NCBI GenBank assembly: GCA_002841495.1
Contig: PGZV01000002.1
Location: 63,488 to 127,487 of the forward strand
From: Firmicutes bacterium HGW-Firmicutes-2
GTDB taxonomy: Bacteria > Bacillota > Clostridia > Lachnospirales > Vallitaleaceae
DNA length: 64,000 nucleotides
Direction of reading: 5' to 3'
Numbering within the stretch: position 1 is the first letter of the stretch; each line of letters begins with the position of its first letter. The position numbers were made by a program, and so were the translations under genes. Positions 1 through 6,114 of this stretch are shown here, piece by piece. Under the pieces are notes generated by a model, which was not told the DNA's origin, searched no databases, and was given only the letters and a program-made list of their open reading frames with translations.

Positions 1-163
1 ATGTAGCTTCCGGTCTTTGGGCATATATAAGCACGGCGTTATTAAAACTGTGTTTATATATCCTTGCGTGAAAGGTTAAAAAGTCTTTCCAGGCCTGCTC
101 ATCTTGCATGATTTCTTTCAAGATATAATCATAAATTTCTTTGATTTCTGTCAGTCTACTCAA
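1..163 (-). CDS. ArdC-like / ICE primase-helicase-type protein, N-terminal fragment
   Basis: This reading frame enters from the left edge, so only about 54 N-terminal codons are visible. The likely start is TTG at 163, which overlaps the parB stop and follows a very strong GGAGGAG site inside the end of parB. The frame reads LTEIKEIYDYILKEI and then has a motif around residues 38-50 (HSFNNAVLIYAQRPEAT). From memory, this resembles the N-terminus of the large ArdC/LtrC-like ssDNA-binding proteins encoded just after parA-parB in Firmicutes integrative conjugative elements. Translational coupling with parB fits that module. Exact function cannot be judged because the rest lies outside the window; the start codon is inferred. 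Confidence 0.6.
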   Translation of the reverse strand, partial: MSRLTEIKEIYDYILKEIMQDEQAWKDFLTFHARIYKHSFNNAVLIYAQRPEAT

Positions 164-1178
164 TCATCTCCTCCCCCTCCTCAATATCATGTAATTGGTT
201 TTTCATCTGGCTAAAGTAAAATTCCAGTGCTTTTTCAATTGTTTTTTCAATAGCCTTCTTATCCTCATTTGGATTAAAATATTTTGATATGATTGTCGGT
301 TCAAGCTTAAATGGTTTCACTTTACCTGTGCTTTTAAGCATATCGCCACTGATAATCTTTTGGGCTGTATTCCAATTAAGATTGCCTTCTTTCTCATATT
401 TTCTTAAAAGAGCAGCCTTTTTCATATCTACTTTAAAGGTGTTTTCAGAAATAATGGCCTCCACCATTTCTTGATTTTCCTGTGATAGATAAGAAAGGTC
501 AACTCCCGCTCGCATGGCAATTTTACCTTCATCAACTAAGTCTTTTAATGGAGCACTTAATTCGTTGATACGTAAATAACGGGATACCGAACGAGAGGAC
601 AAATCATATTTTTCACCAATTTCTTTTTTTGTATCTAACTTCGTGCCCACTGGGCATGAAGTTAAATCTTCCATTGAATTAGGCGCTTTAGACAACTTCT
701 CAATCTCACTTAGTAAATCTGTTCTGACACCTTGACTTTTCATTACACTGTGTCTAGTAGCAAGAACTGTAGCTCTTTCTGAGTGCGCAAGTTCTGAAAA
801 AGAACGTTGCATTAGATTTGTTTCTGTGACAATGAGTGTCGCTTCTTCTTCAGTGAGTCCTTCTTTTATTACCGTTGGAATCTCAGTTAACCCGGATTCT
901 TTAGCAGCATTAACTCTGTTGTGACCAGATAATATTTCAAACTTGTCATCAATTTTCCTAACAACAATAGGAACAATCACACCATAGTTTTTAATACTCT
1001 CAACCATGTCATTAAATCGGTCTCCTTCATAAAGCTTGAATGGATGATTCCTAAAAGGGATAAGATCGTTAAGCCTTAATGACGTAGTGCCATCTGTTTT
1101 TTCAGATGGCACTTCACTATGATCTTCACCAAATATTGAGGCAAAGGTTTCAACTTTTTTCATTTTTGTTTTATCCAT
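156..1178 (-). CDS. parB: ParB/Spo0J-family partition protein of a mobile element
   Basis: 340 residues. The N-terminal ParB domain (about residues 35-130) has the CTP/nucleotide-binding type motifs GHNRVNAAKESG (normally GHRR) and TETNLMQRSF (normally ENLQR). A helix-turn-helix follows (DTKKEIGEKYDLSSRSVSRY, about residues 182-201). ParB proteins bind centromere-like sites and work with a ParA ATPase to segregate or stabilise DNA. Its ATG overlaps the parA stop by 8 nt, so the pair is translationally coupled. It differs from chromosomal Spo0J in its long divergent C-terminus and its neighbours, and is of the type found in integrative conjugative elements and plasmids. Confidence 0.88.
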   Translation of the reverse strand: MDKTKMKKVETFASIFGEDHSEVPSEKTDGTTSLRLNDLIPFRNHPFKLYEGDRFNDMVESIKNYGVIVPIVVRKIDDKFEILSGHNRVNAAKESGLTEIPTVIKEGLTEEEATLIVTETNLMQRSFSELAHSERATVLATRHSVMKSQGVRTDLLSEIEKLSKAPNSMEDLTSCPVGTKLDTKKEIGEKYDLSSRSVSRYLRINELSAPLKDLVDEGKIAMRAGVDLSYLSQENQEMVEAIISENTFKVDMKKAALLRKYEKEGNLNWNTAQKIISGDMLKSTGKVKPFKLEPTIISKYFNPNEDKKAIEKTIEKALEFYFSQMKNQLHDIEEGEEMIE

Positions 1179-1953
1179 TAGTAATCAACTCCTTTGTTAG
1201 TTCCTGATAAGCAACAGCTGCCTTGTTCGTTGGCATATAATCTACAATACATTTACTTTGAAGATTGGCTTCTCCTACTTTTACTGATTTAGGAATTCTA
1301 ATATCAAACACTTTGATATGCTCACCATAAGCTTCATCCACCATTTCAATCATGTTCTTGGATAGATTGGTTCTTTCATCAAACATAGTTAGTAGAATGC
1401 CTTCAAAAGTAATCCTTGGATTAATTCGGCGCTTTATCTTCATAATCGTTTGAAGTAACAACTCTAGGCCTTTTACCGATAGGTACTCCGGGGTTGCCGG
1501 AATCAACACACTGTCACAAGCAGCTAGTACATTTAATGTCATTAAACCTAATGATGGGGCTGAATCCACAATAATGTAGTCATAATCAGGTCTAAGCTGT
1601 TCTGTGATTGTTTTTAGAACATATTCCCTACTCATCGTACTGACCAAGTTCATTTCAATAGCTGACATTTCAATACTACTTGGGATAACATCAACGCCGT
1701 CCCTATTTAGTATGTAGTTCTCTTTTAGTGGTAGATCATCTTCATTCATAACAGCCATCATCAAATGGTACAGTGTCGTATTAAGTGTTTCAGGTTTTAC
1801 AATACCAAAACAATCAGTCATTGAAGCTTGATTGTCTGTATCAATTGCGAGTACCTTGTAACCCTCCTTTGCTAAAATCGTTGCTAAATTCCTACAAGTC
1901 GTACTTTTTGCTACCCCACCTTTTTGGGATGCTACAGCTATAATTTTACTCAT
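1171..1953 (-). CDS. parA: ParA/Soj-family ATPase of a mobile element
   Basis: About 260 residues from the ATG at 1953. I prefer this start because GAAAGGAG lies 10 nt upstream, whereas the ATG at 1977 has no ribosome-binding site. The deviant Walker A motif (QKGGVAKSTT) is at the N-terminus, followed by IDTDNQAS (A' motif) and DYIIVDSAPSLG (Walker B). This is the signature of type Ib ParA partition ATPases, which form ATP-dependent dimers on DNA and move ParB-bound cargo. The gene is first in a parA-parB-ArdC-like unit, transcribed from a divergent control region shared with an XRE regulator. Confidence 0.93.
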   Translation of the reverse strand: MSKIIAVASQKGGVAKSTTCRNLATILAKEGYKVLAIDTDNQASMTDCFGIVKPETLNTTLYHLMMAVMNEDDLPLKENYILNRDGVDVIPSSIEMSAIEMNLVSTMSREYVLKTITEQLRPDYDYIIVDSAPSLGLMTLNVLAACDSVLIPATPEYLSVKGLELLLQTIMKIKRRINPRITFEGILLTMFDERTNLSKNMIEMVDEAYGEHIKVFDIRIPKSVKVGEANLQSKCIVDYMPTNKAAVAYQELTKELITNG

Positions 1954-1992
1954 GATTTTTTTACTCCTTTCTGACATTCACTTTATAATTTG

Positions 1993-2106
1993 ATAATACA
2001 CTTATTGATTTATTCAAGCAAGATTTCACTTATTTTACATTTAACGAATCAAATAATCAAATAATCTGGCAATTAGATTGCAGATATTCATTAATAGGTG
2101 TATTAT
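1993..2106. promoter_or_regulatory. Divergent parA / XRE control region with mirrored promoters
   Basis: Two face-to-face sigma-70-type promoters are visible. The minus-strand parA promoter has TTGCTT (2016-2021), 17 nt, then TATTAT (1993-1998). The plus-strand promoter has TTGCAG (2078-2083), 17 nt, then TATTAT (2101-2106). The spacer end and -10 are nearly identical in both (ATAAGTGTATTAT and ATAGGTGTATTAT), so they form an inverted repeat about 110 bp apart. A direct repeat AATAATCAAATAATC lies between. A shared operator for the small XRE protein is inferred. Confidence 0.6.
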
Positions 2107-2129
2107 TTAACTTAGGCAGGTGATAATTA

Positions 2130-2345
2130 ATGAAATTAACGATGGGTGAGAAAATTCGAATTTTACTGAAGAGAAAAAATGTAACGATAATAGAACTTAG
2201 CAAAAGACTTGGAACTACAAATCAGAACATGGCAAATAAATTCAAAAGAGATAACTTCTCGATGAATGAATTAGAAGAGATTGCAAAGACTTTGGATTGT
2301 GAGTTCGAGGGATATTTTGTTGATAAGAACGGGAATAAGATATAA
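2130..2345 (+). CDS. Small XRE-family helix-turn-helix regulator
   Basis: 71 residues, essentially one Cro/C1-type helix-turn-helix: GEKIRILLKRKNVTIIELSKRLGTT is followed by a recognition helix (NQNMANKFKRDNFSMNELEEIAKTLDCEFEGYF). The start is supported by AGGTGAT seven bases upstream. Proteins of this size and shape sit beside parA in many Firmicutes integrative elements and control the element's operons. Its gene is divergent from parA across a symmetrical promoter region, which suggests it represses one or both promoters. That role is inferred from position; no operator has been shown. Confidence 0.8.
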   Translation: MKLTMGEKIRILLKRKNVTIIELSKRLGTTNQNMANKFKRDNFSMNELEEIAKTLDCEFEGYFVDKNGNKI

Positions 2346-2376
2346 TACTCTTTTTCGCTAGTTATCAATGTTATTA

Positions 2377-2405
2377 TTGAATAGTTTTGGCAACTGATGT
2401 ATAAT
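2377..2405 (+). promoter_or_regulatory. Promoter of the corA leader transcript
   Basis: TTGAAT (2377-2382), a 17-nt spacer, then a perfect TATAAT (2400-2405). Transcription would start near 2412, giving a leader of about 250 nt before corA. Confidence 0.6.
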
Positions 2406-2452
2406 TGCTAGATGGTTTTAATACTTTTCATGTTAAGAAAGAGGTGAGATAT

Positions 2453-2542
2453 ATGGATAGTGGTCCTGAACATAGTTGTTACAACCAAAATTTAATAAAG
2501 CACCTTAATCCTATCTATATGATTACCTTTATGTATACTTGA
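2453..2542 (+). CDS. Candidate 29-residue leader peptide upstream of corA
   Basis: A 29-codon ORF with a good ribosome-binding site (AGAGGTGAG, 5 nt before the ATG) lies wholly inside the corA 5' leader. The peptide starts MDSGPEHSCYNQNLIKHL and ends MITFMYT. It starts about 40 nt after the predicted transcription start and ends 119 nt before the corA ATG, with hairpin-forming sequence in between (2578-2633). This is the arrangement of a regulatory leader peptide, comparable in position to the MgtL and CorL leaders of enterobacterial Mg2+ transporters. I see no sequence relation to those. Translation and function are inference. Confidence 0.5.
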   Translation: MDSGPEHSCYNQNLIKHLNPIYMITFMYT

Positions 2543-2577
2543 TTATATCTTGTATTAATCCCGTATACTAAGTTTAC

Positions 2578-2633
2578 TGTGAGAAAAAATGCTTGAGACA
2601 CGTAATCATAAAGATCGCTTTTGTGTGCTCACA
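2578..2633 (+). promoter_or_regulatory. Alternative hairpins in the corA leader
   Basis: TGAGACAC (2594-2601) can pair with GTGTGCTCA (2623-2631). The outer TGTGAG (2578-2583) can instead pair with CTCACA (2628-2633), so the two pairings compete for the same 3' bases. There is no U-tract, so this is not an obvious terminator. The structure ends about 20 nt before the corA ribosome-binding site (AAAGGAG), so control at translation initiation is possible. Confidence 0.4.
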
Positions 2634-2661
2634 TTATTCTAAGTATTGAAAGGAGATTATT

Positions 2662-3594
2662 ATGATCAAGTATTTTAAAACACTCAATGAATCTTTAATC
2701 CAATTAAATGAAATTCAAGATAACATCTGGATTAATATGATTAAACCAACAGAGGAAGAAATCAATATAATAAGTAATTCATTTTCAATTCCACAAGACC
2801 ATTTACGAGCAGCTCTTGATGAGGAGGAACGATCAAGAATAGAAGTAGATGAGAACTGTACGCTCATTCTAGTAGATGTTCCATTTTTTGAAGAAAATGA
2901 TGGATCAAAGATTTATACAACATTACCTATGGGAATCATTTTATCAGGTGAAAATATTATAACAGTATGCCTAAAGGCAATCCCATTACTAAATGATTTC
3001 ATGTCTGGTAAAATTAAAAGTTTCTACACTTTCAAGAAAAGTCGATTTATACTTCAATTACTTTTCAAAAATGCAACTTATTACCTTCAATATTTGAAAC
3101 AAATTGATCGCATGAGCCTTAATATTGAACGTGAACTGCATAAATCTATGAAAAACAAAGAATTAATTCAACTTCTGGATTTAGAGAAAAGCTTAGTTTA
3201 TTTTTCTACTTCTTTAAGAAGTAATGAAATTGTTCTTGAAAAAATGCTCAAACTTGATGCAATTAAAAAATATCCTGAAGATGAAGATTTACTTGAAGAT
3301 GTTATTATTGAAAATAAGCAAGCTATTGAAATGGCCAATATCTATAGCAATATTTTAAGCGGAATGATGGACGCTTTTGCTTCTATTATTTCAAACAATC
3401 TAAACATTGTAATGAAGTTTTTAACCTCAGTGACAATTGTACTTACTATTCCTACAATGATTGCAAGCTTTTTTGGAATGAATGTACCTGTTCCTTTATC
3501 TATGCAGCCTTATGCGTTTATTATAATAATCGCAATTTCTTTAGGGTTATCAACTATTCTGGCTCTTTTCATGGTAAAGAAAAAAATGTTTTGA
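2662..3594 (+). CDS. corA: CorA-family divalent-cation (Mg2+) transporter
   Basis: 310 residues. A soluble alpha/beta N-terminal region and a long helical stalk (about residues 130-240) are followed by two C-terminal transmembrane segments. The signature GMN is at about residues 272-274 (MIASFFGMNVPVPL), at the end of the first membrane helix, where it forms the pore mouth in known CorA pentamers. The protein ends in a basic tail (MVKKKMF), as usual. AAAGGAG lies 7 nt before the ATG. The gene has its own promoter, a long leader with a small ORF, and a strong terminator just downstream. It lies between the mobile-element module and the housekeeping region, so it could be accessory. Mg2+ is the usual substrate; Co2+ or Ni2+ cannot be excluded. 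Confidence 0.9.
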   Translation: MIKYFKTLNESLIQLNEIQDNIWINMIKPTEEEINIISNSFSIPQDHLRAALDEEERSRIEVDENCTLILVDVPFFEENDGSKIYTTLPMGIILSGENIITVCLKAIPLLNDFMSGKIKSFYTFKKSRFILQLLFKNATYYLQYLKQIDRMSLNIERELHKSMKNKELIQLLDLEKSLVYFSTSLRSNEIVLEKMLKLDAIKKYPEDEDLLEDVIIENKQAIEMANIYSNILSGMMDAFASIISNNLNIVMKFLTSVTIVLTIPTMIASFFGMNVPVPLSMQPYAFIIIIAISLGLSTILALFMVKKKMF

Positions 3595-3678
3595 CATGTT
3601 GAAAATTAATACTGATTATGATAAATTCATATTATTGGGAATGAAGATCTCCCTAAGCTTAGCTTGAACCGCAAATTT

Positions 3679-3727
3679 GCTGATGACTTCTGTGATTTTT
3701 TATTTTCACAGACTCATCAGCTTTTTT
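3679..3727 (+). terminator. Rho-independent terminator of corA
   Basis: GCTGATGA plus TCTGTGA pairs with TCACAGA plus TCATCAGC around an A/T loop, with only a small bulge. It is followed by TTTTTT. Confidence 0.85.
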
Positions 3728-3904
3728 ATTATAGGGTCAATTCCCCTAACTGCGGGTGTATTAGCTGGTAATACCATATTGACAGTAGCTGTTTTGGCAA
3801 TTATGATTACTGCTCCATTGGGCGCCATTGGTATTGATCATTTGCATAGCCGATTGTTAAAAAAGATGATTAATAATATAAATTTAGATAATGAAATGCC
3901 CTAG
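3728..3904 (+). pseudogene. C-terminal remnant of a cation:proton antiporter
   Basis: About 58 residues read like the end of an NhaP/CPA1-type antiporter: a hydrophobic helix (GNTILTVAVLAIMITAPLG), then AIGID and a short basic tail (RLLKKM). The rest of a roughly 400-residue transporter is missing. Upstream in the same frame there is only the corA terminator hairpin. I therefore call it a decayed or deletion-truncated gene, perhaps cut when corA or the mobile element arrived. Family assignment is from memory of the conserved APLGAIGID-type ending and is moderately sure. Confidence 0.55.
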
Positions 3905-3945
3905 ATTCTACTAATTGAATCTAGGGCATTTCATTATCTAAATTT
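3880..3945. repeat. Perfect 29-bp inverted repeat with 8-nt loop
   Basis: The left arm 3880-3908 is the exact reverse complement of the right arm 3917-3945. The loop is TACTAATT. The base of the stem is A/T-rich on both sides, so it could act as a bidirectional terminator. The antiporter remnant's stop codon lies inside the left arm. A fully perfect 29-bp palindrome is longer than a normal terminator needs. The next 160 bp up to 4108 contain nothing I can assign. Confidence 0.85.
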
Positions 3946-4108
3946 CCATTTTTGAACCTCAAAATCTACTGTTGGTAGACGTGTTCCCACGTACCATGTC
4001 ATATTGCGATTTTGATTTTGATACTCCTTTTTAGGTCTTTTTGGGGGTAATTTTCGCTACTTTTGCTAAAACTAAAGAAGTCATAAAAGTGCTTAAACTC
4101 CAGTAAAA

Positions 4109-5467
4109 TCAAGGGTTCTGTCGTTGTAGTCGTACCACCGTCTCCACATGAATCGTATGCGGAAACATGTCAACCATACTCCATTTAACCACCTCATAAC
4201 CGGCATCCATGAACAGTGCCAGATCTCTGGCTAAGGATGTTGGTTTACATGATACGTAGACGATGTTATCGACACCGAAGTCGATGATCTTGGGCATGGC
4301 TTTGGGATGGATGCCGTCTCTTGGTGGGTCTAGGACGATGGTGTCCGGTTTGTCTGTTAGTTCGTCGATGACCATCAATACATCACCGGCGATGAACTCG
4401 CAGTTGCTTAGACCATTGAGCTTGGCATTGACTTTGGCCGCTTCTACGGCTTCTTTTACAATCTCAACGCCTACTGTTTTCTTGGCTACCGGTGCTAGCA
4501 TCTGTGTGATGGTGCCGGTGCCTGAATAGAGGTCGAATATGACTTTGTCTTTGGTCTCTCCAACATAATCCCTGACCACTTCGTAGAGCTTCTCAGCACC
4601 TAGGGTATTGGTTTGGAAAAAGGAAAAGGGGGATATCTTGAAGTTCAGTCCAAGTAGGCTTTCATCCATATGTTCTTCGCCGTAGAGAATCTTCATATCA
4701 TCCACCTTAACCGCATCTGAGAGTTGATCGGTGATGGTATGGATGATGCCTTTGATCTCATGTTCCAGATCAAGGGCTCTTAGCTTATCCACATAAAGCT
4801 GCAGATCCGGTTCTAATTGAGATGAAGTGACAAGGTTAATCTGTAGTTGGGATGACCTTACGCCACGCCTCACGACAAGATACCTAAGATAGCCTTCATG
4901 GGTACGCTTATGATAAAAAGGCAGATCAAGCTCTGTAAAAAGGTCCAGCGTCGCCTGAACAACTTTGTTAAAATCATCATGGATAATCTGACATTCCGTG
5001 GCGTTTACGATATCGTACATACTGCCTCGCTTATGAAGGCCAAGTGCTAAGGGACCGTCAATGTAGGCATTCCCAAAGGAATATTCCATTTTGTTTCGGT
5101 ATTCATAGATCTGTGGACTTGATATGATGCCTTCGTAGCGATCTACGATTCCTAGAGGCTTAAGTAGATTCTGAACCTGTTCCACCTTTAGCTTCAGCTG
5201 TTCTTCGTAGGGTAGAGATTGATATAGGCAACCGCCACATAATCCGAAGACTTCACAGGCTCCTAGAATCTCTGTAGGTGCTTTCTCAAGTACTTCTAGA
5301 AGTCTGGCTTCAATTCTGTTTTTACGTTTTTTATTGACGACCGCACGTACCTTTTGTCCGGGTAGGGCGTTTTTTACCGTCACTTTGTAATCACCAATCT
5401 CTATGATGCCTTTATTGGGGAATTCGACTCTGCTGATGTATGCTTCTAGTACGTCTTTTTTATTCAT
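4109..5467 (-). CDS. rlmD: 23S rRNA (uracil-C5)-methyltransferase, RlmD/RlmCD (TrmA) family
   Basis: 452 residues. An N-terminal TRAM domain (about residues 8-62) is followed by the 4Fe-4S cysteines CEVFGLCGGC (about residues 71-80) with a fourth cysteine further on. The SAM-binding fold has DLYSGTGTITQMLAP and LDPPRDGIHPK. The catalytic region is YVSCKPTSLARDL, where the Cys is the nucleophile that attacks C6 of the target uridine. The family makes m5U at position 747 and/or 1939 of 23S rRNA using SAM. In Firmicutes one enzyme (RlmCD) can do both, so the exact site is open. GGTGA precedes the ATG. Confidence 0.9.
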   Translation of the reverse strand: MNKKDVLEAYISRVEFPNKGIIEIGDYKVTVKNALPGQKVRAVVNKKRKNRIEARLLEVLEKAPTEILGACEVFGLCGGCLYQSLPYEEQLKLKVEQVQNLLKPLGIVDRYEGIISSPQIYEYRNKMEYSFGNAYIDGPLALGLHKRGSMYDIVNATECQIIHDDFNKVVQATLDLFTELDLPFYHKRTHEGYLRYLVVRRGVRSSQLQINLVTSSQLEPDLQLYVDKLRALDLEHEIKGIIHTITDQLSDAVKVDDMKILYGEEHMDESLLGLNFKISPFSFFQTNTLGAEKLYEVVRDYVGETKDKVIFDLYSGTGTITQMLAPVAKKTVGVEIVKEAVEAAKVNAKLNGLSNCEFIAGDVLMVIDELTDKPDTIVLDPPRDGIHPKAMPKIIDFGVDNIVYVSCKPTSLARDLALFMDAGYEVVKWSMVDMFPHTIHVETVVRLQRQNP

Positions 5468-5480
5468 CTATTCACCATAG

Positions 5481-5596
5481 GTTAAAGTGTCAAAACTATA
5501 TAGTTGAACTTTTACATACAATATATAGTTATGAGTGTATCAACATAACCTATATGTTATATGTAATTTAGAGAAACTTAGTTCTGACACTTTAAC
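5481..5596. repeat. Palindromic MITE-like repeat, family A copy 1 (116 bp)
   Basis: The ends are GTTAAAGTGTCA and TGACACTTTAAC in inverted orientation. The inner arms continue as an imperfect inverted repeat of about 47 bp. Related copies occur at 5973-6048, 13716-13797 and 54094-54212. It lies between the start of rlmD and the stop of the small membrane-protein gene. It has no coding capacity. Confidence 0.8.
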
Positions 5597-5655
5597 AACC
5601 TTTTCTGATTATCAAAAATATAGGACTGACATTTGTCAGCCCCATGTATAGATTC

Positions 5656-5937
5656 TTATTCTTCTTCGTCTGTCTCAAATTCTTCGTCATAGTCTTCATC
5701 ATAATCGATGTCTTCAAAGTCTTCATCATCATCATAATCAAATTCATCACTATATTCAAAGAAGAATTTGTACACTGCGAAGGCAATGCCTGCTACAGCT
5801 ACGACGGTAAGTAGAACGATCAACCAAGTGTAGTCTTTCTTCTTTTGCATAAAACCACTTCTTGGATCTAGTTTTTGTAATAAGTCTGACAGTTGTTGTA
5901 CTTTTTCCGCTTCTGCTTTTTTTAATTGTTCAAACAT
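5656..5937 (-). CDS. Small single-pass membrane protein with acidic tail (unknown function)
   Basis: 93 residues. A charged N-terminal amphipathic stretch (EQLKKAEAEKVQQLSDLLQKL) is followed by one transmembrane helix (WLIVLLTVVAVAGIAFAVY, about residues 38-57). The C-terminal tail is almost entirely Asp, Glu, Tyr and Phe. Similar short proteins with a membrane anchor and an acidic tail are common hypotheticals in Clostridia. I do not recognise a functional family. It lies downstream of pcrA on the same strand and is flanked on both sides by family A palindromic repeats. An overlapping 64-residue frame at 5592-5786 is probably spurious. Confidence 0.7.
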   Translation of the reverse strand: MFEQLKKAEAEKVQQLSDLLQKLDPRSGFMQKKKDYTWLIVLLTVVAVAGIAFAVYKFFFEYSDEFDYDDDEDFEDIDYDEDYDEEFETDEEE

Positions 5938-5972
5938 ATGCTCACACCCTTCTATAAAATATTAACTGTTGA

Positions 5973-6048
5973 TTAAAGGTTCAAAACTAAGCTTCACTAG
6001 ATTCACATATATATGTAAAAGTCCAACTATATAGTTTTTACACCTTAA
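5973..6048. repeat. Palindromic MITE-like repeat, family A copy 2 (short form, 76 bp)
   Basis: It starts TTAAAGGTTCAAAACTA and ends with the inverse of TTAAGGTGTAAAAACTA. The middle of the long form is missing. It lies between the pcrA stop and the small membrane-protein start. Confidence 0.75.
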
Positions 6049-6114
6049 CCCATTGTTACAACTATTCTAATTATATCATTCTTTTTAGTTTTGTACATAA
6101 GTTTTACGAATATA

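Noticed and set aside
3934-4060. Short minus-strand frame with TWYVGTRLPTVDFEVQKW near its end
   Set aside because: It is protein-like in places but only about 40 codons long, starts after an in-frame stop without an initiation site, and I recognise no family. It may be a scrap of a deleted gene.
5592-5786. 64-residue Met-rich minus-strand ORF
   Set aside because: It overlaps the acidic-tailed membrane protein in another frame; its Met/Lys-rich content is the frame-shifted reading of the Asp/Glu repeats.
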